Notes: generated from the sequence alone by a model not told the origin. DNA of 19,362 bases from Alphaproteobacteria bacterium UBA4588 (GCA_002387605.1 DGJU01000039.1:16891-36252); one strand, 5' to 3'. Shown: positions 1-8,197, numbered from the stretch's first letter. Numbers and translations are program-made.

Positions 1-2
1 CA

Positions 3-692
3 AAAATACCTGCAAAAACAGATGACACCCAAGCAGGGCATAGAGACCGGATGCGCGCCAAGCTATTGGAGCGTGGCAGCGAATCATTAAGTGAGCAAGA
101 ACTGCTCGAAATGCTGTTGTTTTTGAATTATCGGCGTCAGGATGTAAAACCAATCGTCAAATCGCTGTTTAAGCATTTTGGCTCTCTTGGTGCTATTTGT
201 GATGCCTCGCCGACAGAACTTGCCCGCATTCCCAATCTTGGCACCGGCGGCATTGCGCTTCTACTTTTGATAAAAGGATTATTCTACCGGCTTGATCAAG
301 AGCAGGTAACAGATAGAAGCGTTCTGTCTAACTGGCAAGCTGTTCAGAATTTCTGCATTAGACGCCTTGGCTATTCCGCGATTGAGAAATTCATGATTCT
401 CTATCTTGATGCCCAGAATGGTGTGATAGCTGATGAAATTATCTCTATTGGCACGGTCAACCGGACAGCCGTCTTTCCGCGTGAAGTTGTCAAAAAGGCG
501 TTAGAGCATCAAGCCGCATCGTTAATCATTGTTCATAACCATCCCTCATCAAGCACCAGACCGAGTGATGCTGATATTATGCTGACACGTCGGATAAGAG
601 ATGCGCTGGCTCTTGTCGATATCGCGTTACATGATCATCTGATTGTCACGTCAAACAATGTAAGCAGTATGAAGGCTCTTAACCTCCTCTAA
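3..692 (+). CDS. radC: RadC family JAB/MPN-domain protein, 5' partial
   Basis: Member of the RadC (JAMM/MPN+) family, historically linked to DNA repair, whose biochemical role is not settled. The reading frame is open from base 3, and the residues before the first ATG at 51 (ending GHRDR) match the usual RadC start, so the true start lies outside the window. 229 residues are visible. The N-terminal half has the helix-hairpin-helix-like segment (FGSLGAICDA, then IPNLGTGG). The C-terminal half has the metal-binding JAMM signature HNHPSSSTRPSDAD, beginning at base 534. The extreme C-terminus (NNVSSMKALNLL) is more divergent than typical RadC ends. It converges on the small minus-strand gene with only 20 bases between them, and no clear terminator is visible there. 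The family call is firm; the function is not. Confidence 0.93.
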   Translation, partial: KIPAKTDDTQAGHRDRMRAKLLERGSESLSEQELLEMLLFLNYRRQDVKPIVKSLFKHFGSLGAICDASPTELARIPNLGTGGIALLLLIKGLFYRLDQEQVTDRSVLSNWQAVQNFCIRRLGYSAIEKFMILYLDAQNGVIADEIISIGTVNRTAVFPREVVKKALEHQAASLIIVHNHPSSSTRPSDADIMLTRRIRDALALVDIALHDHLIVTSNNVSSMKALNLL

Positions 693-712
693 CAGAGAGA
701 CCAAGCGCGGTT

Positions 713-937
713 TTATTTTTTCGGGCGGCGCTGTGATTCTGCTTTGAATTTCTTCACCCCCTCAGATAGCTCATCAGAGGCAGATTGAGTGAGCTTGCCA
801 GCTTTGCGGCTGGCTTTCATTAGGGCTGGCCGTGCTTTTTCCACTGCCTGATCGGCAAGTTTTGAGGCCTGCCGCCGAACCTCAGGGTTGCGCGCAGCAT
901 AGCGGATAGCTGAAAAAAGAAGTCGTCGTAAGATCAT
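713..937 (-). CDS. Small basic protein of unknown function
   Basis: I do not recognise this 74-residue protein. It begins with a short mixed hydrophobic and basic stretch (MILRRLLFSAIRYAARN). The rest is alanine-, lysine- and arginine-rich and looks helical and amphipathic, with no cysteine and a strongly positive net charge (tail QRRPKK). There is no clear signal peptide or full membrane segment. The start is supported by a purine-rich GAAGAGAGTGAG just before the ATG at 937. It reads away from purB and towards radC, and has no same-strand neighbour close by, so it is probably monocistronic. The composition could suit a nucleic-acid- or membrane-surface-binding protein, but that is inference. 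It is likely real because the ribosome-binding site is good and no other gene overlaps it. Confidence 0.7.
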   Translation of the reverse strand: MILRRLLFSAIRYAARNPEVRRQASKLADQAVEKARPALMKASRKAGKLTQSASDELSEGVKKFKAESQRRPKK

Positions 938-1089
938 CTCACTCTCTTCATGGTCAACAGACTAAAATAAAGCGCCTTTACTACCGAAAAATGAGCGAAA
1001 ACTTCGCCACTTTCCTGCCACAACTATAGCTTTTCGAAACGGAAAATGATAGCTTAAGCTTCTCTTTGTACATAAGGAAATACTGCATC
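938..1089. promoter_or_regulatory. Divergent intergenic region upstream of purB
   Basis: This 152-base gap separates the small minus-strand gene from purB and must hold promoters for both. I cannot pick a convincing -35/-10 pair for either strand; the best -10-like hexamer is TATAGC at 1025-1030, with no good -35. Two small hairpins are visible: GCGAA-AAC-TTCGC at 995-1007, and an imperfect TTTTCG/CGGAAAA pair at 1031-1046 with one bulged G. The purB ribosome-binding site AAGGA lies at 1074-1078. No purine-riboswitch-like architecture was recognised. Confidence 0.35.
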
Positions 1090-2397
1090 ATGATTCCGCG
1101 ATATGCGCGTGCTGAAATGGTTGACATTTGGGCGCCTCAGACAAAATTCCAAATCTGGTTTGAAATTGAAGCCCATGCGTGTGACGCACAGGCAAAGCTT
1201 GGCGTAATTCCTGAAACAGCGGCAAAAACTGTTTGGGAAAAAGGCCAATTTGATATTGAGCGTATTGATGAAATCGAACGCGAAACAAAGCATGATGTCA
1301 TCGCGTTCCTGACTAACCTTGCTGAATATGTTGGTGATGATGCGCGGTTTGTCCATCAAGGCATGACATCCTCTGATGTTCTTGACACAACTTTGGCGGT
1401 TCAGCTTGCACGCGCATCAGACCTGCTGATGACAGGCCTTGATAGGCTTTGTGCAGCGCTGGCCTCGCAAGCGCAGACTTATAAATATACGCCGACCATT
1501 GGGCGCTCGCACGGCATTCATGCAGAGCCAACAACCTTTGGGCTGAAACTTGCAACCTTCTATGCAGAATTTGACCGTGCCCGTACCCGCCTTACAGCAG
1601 CGCGCGCCGAAATTGCAACCTGCGCTATTTCAGGGGCGGTTGGCACATTTGCGCATATCGACCCGTTTGTTGAGGAACATGTTGCAGCTCAGATGGGGCT
1701 TACTGTTGAGCCTGTTTCAACACAAGTCATTCCGCGCGACAGGCACGCAATGTTCTTTGCCGTGCTAGGTGTTATTGCAAGCTCTGTTGAACGGCTATCA
1801 ACTGAAATACGCCATCTTCAGCGCACTGAAGTCCGCGAAGTTGAAGAATATTTTTCTGCTGGCCAGAAGGGGTCATCAGCAATGCCGCATAAACGTAATC
1901 CTGTGCTAACTGAAAACCTGACAGGCCTTGCTCGCATGGTAAGGGCAGCTGTCACGCCGGCACTGGAAAATGTTGCGCTCTGGCATGAACGTGATATCTC
2001 ACATAGCTCAGTTGAAAGAATGATTGGCCCTGATGCAACAGTCACGCTTGATTTTGCGCTTAACAGGCTGGCCTCTGTGATGGAAAAGCTGCTGGTCTAT
2101 CCAAAGACGATGCAAGCTAACCTTGATCAGCTTGGCGGACTTGTTCATTCACAACAAGTCCTTCTGGCACTTACGCAAAAAGGCGTAAGCCGGGAAGAAT
2201 CCTATGTATTGGTGCAACGCAATGCCATGAAAGTCTGGGAAGAAGGCGCTCAATATCTTGACCTTTTGAAGGCTGATAGTGATATCGCCCCTCACCTAAA
2301 CCATGATGAGCTTGATGCCTTGTTTGATCTTGACCAGCATTTTCAACAAGTGGACACTATTTTCAGCCGCGTTTTTGCTGCTTCCTCCCACGCATAA
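1090..2397 (+). CDS. purB: Adenylosuccinate lyase
   Basis: Catalyses two eliminations of fumarate: SAICAR to AICAR in the purine pathway, and adenylosuccinate to AMP. It is a cytosolic homotetramer of the fumarase/aspartase superfamily. I start it at the ATG at 1090, giving MIPRYARAEM, the usual family N-terminus. An in-frame ATG at 1066 would add eight atypical residues, whereas AAGGA at 1074-1078 is correctly spaced for 1090. The protein is 435 residues, normal for the family. Visible motifs are the HQGMTSSDV segment (H89), GRSHGIHAEP with the catalytic-type His141, and the flexible signature loop GSSAMPHKRNP at residues 261-271. It heads the purine block, and purC follows after 17 bases, so the two are probably cotranscribed. 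Nothing is missing or truncated. Confidence 0.97.
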   Translation: MIPRYARAEMVDIWAPQTKFQIWFEIEAHACDAQAKLGVIPETAAKTVWEKGQFDIERIDEIERETKHDVIAFLTNLAEYVGDDARFVHQGMTSSDVLDTTLAVQLARASDLLMTGLDRLCAALASQAQTYKYTPTIGRSHGIHAEPTTFGLKLATFYAEFDRARTRLTAARAEIATCAISGAVGTFAHIDPFVEEHVAAQMGLTVEPVSTQVIPRDRHAMFFAVLGVIASSVERLSTEIRHLQRTEVREVEEYFSAGQKGSSAMPHKRNPVLTENLTGLARMVRAAVTPALENVALWHERDISHSSVERMIGPDATVTLDFALNRLASVMEKLLVYPKTMQANLDQLGGLVHSQQVLLALTQKGVSREESYVLVQRNAMKVWEEGAQYLDLLKADSDIAPHLNHDELDALFDLDQHFQQVDTIFSRVFAASSHA

Positions 2398-2414
2398 GGA
2401 CAAGGACAGACATC

Positions 2415-3143
2415 ATGACAGCAGACAGAGAAAAGCTGTATGAGGGCAAGGCTAAAATTCTTTATAAAGGGCCTGACGCCGGCACACTCATTCAATATTT
2501 CAAAGATGATGCAACAGCCTTTAACGCCCAAAAGAAAGCTGTTCTGGACGGTAAAGGCGCACTGAATAATCTGATTAGTGCGCATCTATTTCCAGCCCTT
2601 GGCGCGCTTGGTATTCCGCACCATTTCATTGAGCGGATTTCAGACCGTGAACAGCTTATCAAACAGGTTCAAATTGTTCCCGTCGAAGTGATTATCCGCA
2701 ATGTTGCTGCTGGGTCTATCTGCAGCCGGCTTGGCCTGACAGAGGGCGCGCCACTGCCAAAGACGCTGATAGAATTCTGCTTGAAGGATGATGCACTTGG
2801 CGATCCTGTTATCGCAGCAGAGCATATTGATGTACTTGGCCTTGCGACGCCGTTTGAGATGGATGAAATCGTTGAAATGAGCCTGCGTATTAATGACTTT
2901 CTGTCAGGTCTCTTCATGGCTATTGGGGTCAAGCTGATAGATTTCAAGCTAGAATTTGGCAGGCTTGAAACTGAAGATGGCGTTCAGATTGTACTGGCAG
3001 ACGAAATCAGCCCTGATAATTGCCGGCTCTGGGACAGCGATACTGACGAGAAAATGGATAAGGACAGGTTTCGGCGCGATCTTGGCGGGCTGGTTGAGGC
3101 TTATTCAGAAATTGCCCGCCGCCTTGGGCTCAGCCTCTCTTAA
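2415..3143 (+). CDS. purC: Phosphoribosylaminoimidazole-succinocarboxamide (SAICAR) synthase
   Basis: ATP-dependent ligation of aspartate to CAIR to form SAICAR, the step just before PurB in the purine pathway; cytosolic. The 242-residue length is typical. The N-terminus carries the nucleotide-binding LYEGKAK segment. The two family signatures are intact: P-V-E-V-I-I-R-N-V-A-A-G-S at residues 89-101 and LIDFKLEFG at 174-182. The start ATG at 2415 follows an AAGGACA ribosome-binding site. It sits 17 bases behind purB and 32 bases ahead of purS, all on the same strand, consistent with one purine operon. Confidence 0.97.
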   Translation: MTADREKLYEGKAKILYKGPDAGTLIQYFKDDATAFNAQKKAVLDGKGALNNLISAHLFPALGALGIPHHFIERISDREQLIKQVQIVPVEVIIRNVAAGSICSRLGLTEGAPLPKTLIEFCLKDDALGDPVIAAEHIDVLGLATPFEMDEIVEMSLRINDFLSGLFMAIGVKLIDFKLEFGRLETEDGVQIVLADEISPDNCRLWDSDTDEKMDKDRFRRDLGGLVEAYSEIARRLGLSLS

Positions 3144-3175
3144 TTTTCACCTCACTTTAAAAACGGATTTTTAAC

Positions 3176-3424
3176 ATGCAGGTAACAATCAATATCTCCC
3201 TTAAAGAAGGGGTTCTCGACCCGGAAGGGCGCGCGGTTGAAACATCACTTCAATCGCTTGGCTTCCATGAAGCAAGTAATGTGCGTATCGGCAAGCAAAT
3301 AACCCTGTCCATTGACGCAGAGGATGCTGCCCGCGCTCAACAACGTGCTGCACGGATGTGTGAAAGCTTGCTGACCAACACAGTCATCGAAGATTATAGT
3401 ATCGAGGTTATAGAAGACGAATGA
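3176..3424 (+). CDS. purS: FGAM synthase subunit PurS
   Basis: Small structural subunit of the three-part formylglycinamidine ribonucleotide synthase (PurL-PurQ-PurS). It helps bring the glutaminase PurQ and the synthase PurL together so ammonia can be channelled. It has 82 residues, the usual size, with the typical beta-alpha start MQVTINISLKEGVLDPEG and an acidic C-terminus. Its Shine-Dalgarno sequence is poor (only a CGGA-like match before the ATG), so translation may rely partly on coupling from purC. Its stop overlaps the purQ start as ATGA at 3421-3424, so PurS and PurQ are translationally coupled, as expected for fixed-ratio subunits. Confidence 0.95.
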   Translation: MQVTINISLKEGVLDPEGRAVETSLQSLGFHEASNVRIGKQITLSIDAEDAARAQQRAARMCESLLTNTVIEDYSIEVIEDE

Positions 3425-4110
3425 GAGCGGCAATTATCATCTTCCCGGGCTCCAACTGCGATCGTGATATGATGGTCGCTCTTGAGCGTATCACCGGACG
3501 CAGGCCAGCTCTTATCTGGCACAAAGAAACCTCTATCGATCCTGTTGATATGATGATCCTGCCAGGGGGCTTTTCCTTTGGCGATTACTTGCGATGCGGT
3601 GCACTGGCTGCCCGCTCTCCTGCGATTGAGGCTGTCATAGACCATGCAAGCCGCGGCGGCGCTGTCTTGGGTGTCTGCAATGGGTTTCAGATTTTACTCG
3701 AGACAGGGCTCCTGCCCGGCACGTTAGTGCGGAACGCTGATTTGAAATTTGTCTGCCGCGAGACAAGTCTGGCAGTGCAAAAAACAACTGCATCTCTGTT
3801 TACCGACGGGCTGCAAGATGGTCAGGTGCTAACCATACCGGTTGCCCATAATGAGGGTAATTACTTTGCCCCTGAAGACCAGCTTGCAATGCTGGAAGAT
3901 AATGGTCAGATTGCGCTGCGTTATACTGAAGGAAGCCATCCGGGGCCCGCAAATCCAAACGGGGCTGCCCATGATATTGCCGGTATTATCTCAGAGAATG
4001 GACGGGTCATGGGCATGATGCCACATCCAGAACGTGCCATAGGTGATGGGCATCATTCAGCAGATGGCCGCATATTCTTGCAAGCCGCACTTGAAGGGGT
4101 CGCACAATGA
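3421..4110 (+). CDS. purQ: FGAM synthase glutaminase subunit PurQ
   Basis: Class I glutamine amidotransferase that hydrolyses glutamine and feeds ammonia to PurL for conversion of FGAR to FGAM. It has 229 residues, normal for stand-alone PurQ. The N-terminus shows the typical FPGSNCDRD. The nucleophile is Cys86 in GVCNGFQ, and the His-Glu part of the triad is H202 and E204 in MMPHPERAIG. FSFGDYLRCGALA matches the conserved substrate-loop segment. The start overlaps the purS stop by four bases and the end overlaps the purL start by four bases (4107-4110), so the three subunits are made as a coupled unit. Confidence 0.97.
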   Translation: MRAAIIIFPGSNCDRDMMVALERITGRRPALIWHKETSIDPVDMMILPGGFSFGDYLRCGALAARSPAIEAVIDHASRGGAVLGVCNGFQILLETGLLPGTLVRNADLKFVCRETSLAVQKTTASLFTDGLQDGQVLTIPVAHNEGNYFAPEDQLAMLEDNGQIALRYTEGSHPGPANPNGAAHDIAGIISENGRVMGMMPHPERAIGDGHHSADGRIFLQAALEGVAQ

Positions 4111-6329
4111 GTGAACAGACATCTCACCCTAGCGTGCCTGAAATGGGCTTTGCAGATGCCCAATCAATGGGACTATCAGCTGAGGAATGGCAGCTTATTC
4201 TGAAACGGCTTGAGCGCACGCCAAACCAGTGTGAGCTTGGTATTTTTTCAGCGATGTGGTCAGAACATTGCTCCTATAAATCATCGCGGCGGTGGCTAAA
4301 AACACTCCCGACCGAGGGGCCACAGGTTATTCAAGGACCGGGTGAGAATGCCGGCGTTGTAGATATTGGCGACGGCCTTGCAACTGTTTTCAAAATTGAA
4401 AGTCATAATCACCCCTCCTTTATCGAGCCCTATCAAGGCGCTGCGACTGGTGTTGGCGGTATTTTGCGTGATGTCTTTACCATGGGCGCACGCCCTGTTG
4501 CCTTGCTGAACGCGCTTCGTTTCGGCGCGCCGGAGAATGACAAGACTAAGCATCTTGTTTCAGGTGTTGTTGCTGGTATTGGCGGTTATGGTAATTGTAT
4601 TGGTATTCCAACGGTTGGCGGTGAAGTGAATTTCCACGCCTCCTATAATGGCAATATTCTTGTTAATGCGATGGCCGTAGGGCTTGCCCATAGTGACCGT
4701 ATTTTCTATTCGGCAGCCACAGGGGCTGGTAATCCGGTTATTTATGTTGGTGCAAAGACCGGCAGAGACGGCATTCATGGCGCTACCATGGCCTCAACCG
4801 AATTTTCAGATGAAACAGAATCAAAACGCCCAACCGTTCAGGTTGGCGATCCCTTTACCGGCAAATTGCTTATGGAAGCCTGCCTTGAATTGATGGCAGC
4901 AGATGCGGTGCTGTCTATTCAGGATATGGGCGCAGCGGGCCTGACATCATCATCGGTTGAGATGGCCTCTAAGGGCGGCCTTGGCATGGAAATCGACCTT
5001 GACCTTGTGCCGGTGCGCGAAGATGGCATGTCGGCCTATGAAATCATGCTGTCGGAAAGTCAGGAACGGATGTTGATGGTGATTGACCCATCGCAGGCTG
5101 AAATAGCCAGAGCCATTTTTGATAAATGGGATCTGGATTTCATGCCAATAGGACGGGTAACAGAAACAGACCGGCTGGTGCTACTAAAAGACGGCGGTGT
5201 TGCCTGTGATATTCCGCTTGCGCCACTTGTTGATGATGCACCGGAATATGACCGTCCTTATCAGGCAGATGACACGCAACCACAGCTAACAACAGCCGAA
5301 CTGGCAACAGACAGTTCGGTGAGTAATGTCCTCAAATCACTTATTGCAACAAGTGATATTGCATCGCGCCGCTGGGTGTATGAGCAATATGACAGCCATG
5401 TAATGGCAGACACAATGGCAGGCCCTGGCGGCGATGCTGCCCTGATAAGGGTTCATGGCACAACAAAGGGACTCGCAATGAGCACTGATTGTACGCCGCG
5501 CTATGTTGAAGCTGACCCGTTTGAAGGCGGCAAGCAGGCAGTTGCCGAATCCTATCGTAATCTTTGTGCAACAGGGGCAAAGCCGCTGGCAGTGACAAAT
5601 AATCTGAATTTTGGGAATCCTGAAAAACAGAACATCATGGCTCAAATAGTTGGGTCTGTTAACGGCATGGGTGAAGCCTGCCGCGGGCTAGATACACCTG
5701 TCGTATCGGGCAATGTGTCCTTGTATAATGAAACAGATGGGGTGGCTATACAGCCCTGCCCTGTAATTGGCATGGTCGGGGTCATTGATGATGTCTCACA
5801 GGCCGTAGGCATTGGGGTAACCCAAGCAGGAACTAGCTTGTTCATTGTTGGTCAGGAAACCAGCAGCGATGATGGCTGGCTTGGCTGTTCACTTTATGCC
5901 CGCAGCATTGCCGGACGCGATGGCGGAGCGCCGCCACCTGTAACGATTGCTGAAGAAGCCCGTAACGGCACCTTTATTCGCGAACAGATTGCGCTGCAGC
6001 ATATTTCTGCATGTCATGACATTAGCGATGGCGGGCTTGTTGTTGCTGTTGCAGAAATGGTGATGGCGGGCACGAAGGGCGCAACGATACAAATGCCGGA
6101 AACAGCAACATTACATGGCTGGGCCTTTGGTGAAGATCAGGGGCGCTATATTGTGGCAGTGCAAAATCCAGATGGATTTAGCCTTGCGGCAACCGCAGCC
6201 TCTGTGCCTGTAGCATTACTTGGAACGGTAACTGATGGTGCGGAATTGAAATGTGGGAATGAAGCCCCCATATCAGTATCAGACCTTCGCACGGTCAATG
6301 AAGCTTTTCTGCCAGACTTGATGAGATAA
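4107..6329 (+). CDS. purL: FGAM synthase catalytic subunit PurL (small type)
   Basis: ATP-dependent synthase subunit converting FGAR plus ammonia (from PurQ) to FGAM. At 740 residues it is the small PurL form that needs separate PurS and PurQ, not the roughly 1,300-residue fused enzyme of gammaproteobacteria. Visible features are His54 in SEHCSYKSS, GPGENAG, and the conserved FKIESHNHPS with H100 and H102. Two ATP-grasp-like/AIRS-type halves follow, with the glycine-rich segments GAATGVGG and MAGPGGDAAL. A good ribosome-binding site (AAGGGG) lies just before the ATG, inside the end of purQ. bolA begins 46 bases downstream on the same strand and may be cotranscribed. Confidence 0.97.
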   Translation: MSEQTSHPSVPEMGFADAQSMGLSAEEWQLILKRLERTPNQCELGIFSAMWSEHCSYKSSRRWLKTLPTEGPQVIQGPGENAGVVDIGDGLATVFKIESHNHPSFIEPYQGAATGVGGILRDVFTMGARPVALLNALRFGAPENDKTKHLVSGVVAGIGGYGNCIGIPTVGGEVNFHASYNGNILVNAMAVGLAHSDRIFYSAATGAGNPVIYVGAKTGRDGIHGATMASTEFSDETESKRPTVQVGDPFTGKLLMEACLELMAADAVLSIQDMGAAGLTSSSVEMASKGGLGMEIDLDLVPVREDGMSAYEIMLSESQERMLMVIDPSQAEIARAIFDKWDLDFMPIGRVTETDRLVLLKDGGVACDIPLAPLVDDAPEYDRPYQADDTQPQLTTAELATDSSVSNVLKSLIATSDIASRRWVYEQYDSHVMADTMAGPGGDAALIRVHGTTKGLAMSTDCTPRYVEADPFEGGKQAVAESYRNLCATGAKPLAVTNNLNFGNPEKQNIMAQIVGSVNGMGEACRGLDTPVVSGNVSLYNETDGVAIQPCPVIGMVGVIDDVSQAVGIGVTQAGTSLFIVGQETSSDDGWLGCSLYARSIAGRDGGAPPPVTIAEEARNGTFIREQIALQHISACHDISDGGLVVAVAEMVMAGTKGATIQMPETATLHGWAFGEDQGRYIVAVQNPDGFSLAATAASVPVALLGTVTDGAELKCGNEAPISVSDLRTVNEAFLPDLMR

Positions 6330-6375
6330 GCCAGACTTAATCTGTTAGGACTGTCGGTAAATAAAGGAGAGTAAA

Positions 6376-6609
6376 ATGGCAATGCAGGCCCATGAAATAG
6401 AAGACCTAATCCGCGCTGTCTTTCCAGATGCGCAGATTAAAATAGAAGATCTTCGCGGTGATGGAGACCATTACTCCTGCCTTGTTGAAACAGCATCCTT
6501 TGCTGGCAAGACACGCGTCCAACAGCATAAGATGGTGTATGACGCTCTTGGTGGCCGGATGGGAAATGAGCTACATGCCCTTGCCCTTCAGACACGGATC
6601 CCTCAATAG
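6376..6609 (+). CDS. BolA/IbaG family protein
   Basis: A 77-residue BolA-family protein. Family members form complexes with CGFS monothiol glutaredoxins, bridging or transferring [2Fe-2S] clusters and affecting iron regulation. The sequence shows the expected fold order: helix HEIEDLIRAVFPDA, strand with the DGDHYSCLV loop (H32, C35), helix RVQQHKMVYDALG, and the C-terminal ELHALALQT with His67 matching the family's invariant histidine. The start is set by AAGGAG at 6364-6369. It lies between purL and grxD, and the grxD product is its likely direct partner. I leave the symbol blank because the exact subgroup (BolA1 versus IbaG-like) cannot be settled by eye. Confidence 0.92.
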   Translation: MAMQAHEIEDLIRAVFPDAQIKIEDLRGDGDHYSCLVETASFAGKTRVQQHKMVYDALGGRMGNELHALALQTRIPQ

Positions 6610-6659
6610 CCTTTCGGGTTACGTCCCATTATTTTTGTGAATAAGACAGGAACAGACCA

Positions 6660-7016
6660 ATGCTTGATACTCAGACAAAAGAACGAATTCAGACTGAAAT
6701 CGCCGGAACAGACGTTGTGCTCTTTATGAAAGGTACTCCAGTATTTCCGCAATGTGGCTTTTCTGCCGCAGTCGTAGGTGTTCTTAGCCATCTTGGGATT
6801 AAATTCCGCGGTGTTAACGTGCTTGAAGATGAAAGCATCCGCAATGGCATTAAACATTTCTCAGACTGGCCAACCATCCCGCAGCTCTATGTCAAAGGTG
6901 AGTTTATTGGCGGGTGTGACATTATTCGTGAGATGTATGAAACAGGCGAACTTATGGAAATGATGAATACGCACGGGATTGATGTAAAGCCACAGCCCGT
7001 TAACGAGCCGTCCTAA
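6660..7016 (+). CDS. grxD: CGFS-type monothiol glutaredoxin (Grx4 family)
   Basis: Monothiol glutaredoxin that binds a glutathione-ligated [2Fe-2S] cluster as a dimer or with a BolA protein, acting in iron-sulfur cluster delivery. It has 118 residues, close to the 115 of E. coli Grx4. The active site is CGFS at residues 32-35, preceded by FMKGTP with the conserved Lys24. The glutathione-binding part is present as WPTIPQLYVKGEFIGG followed by CDIIREM. A weak AGGAA ribosome-binding site precedes the ATG. It is 50 bases downstream of bolA. It converges on the ABM-domain gene with only 14 bases between the stop codons; only a weak AGCCG/CGGCT repeat spans that junction. Confidence 0.95.
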   Translation: MLDTQTKERIQTEIAGTDVVLFMKGTPVFPQCGFSAAVVGVLSHLGIKFRGVNVLEDESIRNGIKHFSDWPTIPQLYVKGEFIGGCDIIREMYETGELMEMMNTHGIDVKPQPVNEPS

Positions 7017-7030
7017 TATAAGAAGAGCGG

Positions 7031-7363
7031 CTAAATATCATCACGGCCAAAGGCGCGCTCTTCTGTCACCATGCCGATACGCGTCTGAAACCAGCTGTAA
7101 AAGTCTTGCCTGCCAAGACTTTGTGCATGCTGATGCTCTGTATTCTGGCGCCACGCCTCGATAGAGTCGCGGTCCCGCCAGTATGAAATGGTAATCCCGA
7201 GACCACCATCCTCGCGTACCGACTCCACCCCCAAAAACCCGGGCTGTTGATGTGCGAGCTCGATCATCCGCTCTGACATAACAGCATAATGACTTTGCTC
7301 GCTGTCTGTGCGCTGACTGCTGAAAATCACCATATAATATTCTTTTGGCCATCCGCTCGGCAT
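7031..7363 (-). CDS. Antibiotic biosynthesis monooxygenase (ABM) domain protein
   Basis: A 110-residue protein of the dimeric alpha-beta barrel ABM superfamily. It has the typical order: a first strand (YYMVIFSSQRT), a helix with ERMIELAHQQPGFLGVESV, a strand ITISYWRD, and a helix with the very common SIEAWRQNTEHQHAQ. This is the heme- or quinol-oxygenase-like subgroup often annotated only as 'antibiotic biosynthesis monooxygenase'; the substrate cannot be told from sequence. The start at 7363 is supported by GGGAG spaced correctly upstream; a start at the inner ATG (7333) is less likely. It lies downstream of the rpsD terminator, so it needs its own promoter in 7364-7492, where I could not identify one. 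Confidence 0.82.
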   Translation of the reverse strand: MPSGWPKEYYMVIFSSQRTDSEQSHYAVMSERMIELAHQQPGFLGVESVREDGGLGITISYWRDRDSIEAWRQNTEHQHAQSLGRQDFYSWFQTRIGMVTEERAFGRDDI

Positions 7364-7492
7364 GTTTGCTCCCTTTTATTGTCTCTTCTAAGACGTTTTA
7401 TTGGCAGGGTATCTGTCTAGTAGGCGCAAGCTTCTCTGTTGGGTAACAAAACCTAGCGTAAATCCTATACTGGCGTCTGTGAAAAAAACCAC

Positions 7493-7523
7493 AAAAAAAG
7501 GCGCCATATGTGACGCCTTTTTT
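7493..7523 (-). terminator. Intrinsic terminator downstream of rpsD
   Basis: A perfect 10-base-pair stem pairs AAAAAAGGCG (7494-7503) with CGCCTTTTTT (7514-7523), and the loop contains CATATG. Read on the minus strand the GC core is followed by a run of seven T. It starts about 45 bases past the rpsD stop and ends that transcript before the ABM gene. The structure is symmetrical, so it could also stop transcription coming from the other side. Confidence 0.85.
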
Positions 7524-7567
7524 AACATTCGTAACTCGTGTAACAAGCGCGCTACCTGCGCCCGCTA

Positions 7568-8197
7568 TTAACGAGAATAATATTCGACAACCAGATTTGG
7601 TTCCATCTGAACAGGGTATGGCACTTCATCAAGTGATGGTGCCCGCACAAACTTTGCTTTGCACTGGTCATGATCAGCTTCGATATATTCAGGAACATCG
7701 CGCTCAACAGACACAATCGCTTCCATAACAGCCGGAATCTGACGTGATTTTTCGCGCAGCTGAATTTCATCACCTGCCTTCACCATCACTGAACCAATGT
7801 TACAGCGCTTGCCATTCAGCATGACATGGCCATGATTAACAAGCTGGCGCGCTGCAAACACAGTCGGCGCGAGCTTTGAGCGATACAAAAATGCATCTAG
7901 ACGTGATTCAAGAATGCCGATCAAATTCTGGCCTGTATCACCCTGACGCCGAGAGGCTTCAGTGTAGTATTTCTTAAAAGCTTTTTCGCCGATATTACCG
8001 TAATAGCCTTTAAGCTTCTGCTTGGCCATCAACTGAATACCGAAGTCAGTTGGCTTCTTGCGGCGCTGACCGTGCTGGCCAGGCGCATAGGAGCGTGTAT
8101 TGAGAGGAGATTTGCTGCGACCCCAAAGATTAACGCCGAGGCGTCTGTCAATCTTGTGCTTGGAGGCATGGCGTTTATGTTCAGCCTTAGGTGCCAT
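7568..8197 (-). CDS. rpsD: 30S ribosomal protein S4
   Basis: Primary-binding small-subunit protein that nucleates 30S assembly on the 5' domain of 16S rRNA. It has 209 residues, slightly longer than the usual 205. The N-terminus (HKIDRRLGVNLWGR, then SYAPGQHGQRRKK) is the cysteine-poor form without the zinc-binding motif. The S4 RNA-binding domain is visible in the second half (RLDAFLYRSKLAPTVFAARQ, then NHGHVMLNGKR). The ATG at 8197 is preceded by AGGA at 8207-8210. The gene stands alone, outside a ribosomal-protein operon, with its own promoter (8289-8316), a structured leader (8218-8266) and a terminator (7493-7523). S4 autoregulates translation in E. coli and Bacillus through unrelated leaders, so similar control here is plausible but inferred. 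Confidence 0.98.
   Translation of the reverse strand: MAPKAEHKRHASKHKIDRRLGVNLWGRSKSPLNTRSYAPGQHGQRRKKPTDFGIQLMAKQKLKGYYGNIGEKAFKKYYTEASRRQGDTGQNLIGILESRLDAFLYRSKLAPTVFAARQLVNHGHVMLNGKRCNIGSVMVKAGDEIQLREKSRQIPAVMEAIVSVERDVPEYIEADHDQCKAKFVRAPSLDEVPYPVQMEPNLVVEYYSR

Noticed and set aside
1025..1030. TATAGC as the purB -10 element
   Set aside because: No acceptable -35 hexamer sits 16-18 bases upstream, so I did not call a promoter from it alone.
1054..1359. 101-codon minus-strand frame opposite the start of purB
   Set aside because: It lies antisense to the strongly conserved PurB N-terminus and has no recognisable domain; the real gene explains this stretch.
7006..7032. AGCCG/CGGCT inverted repeat between grxD and the ABM gene as a terminator
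   Set aside because: The stem has only five base pairs around a 17-base loop, with no T-run on either strand.
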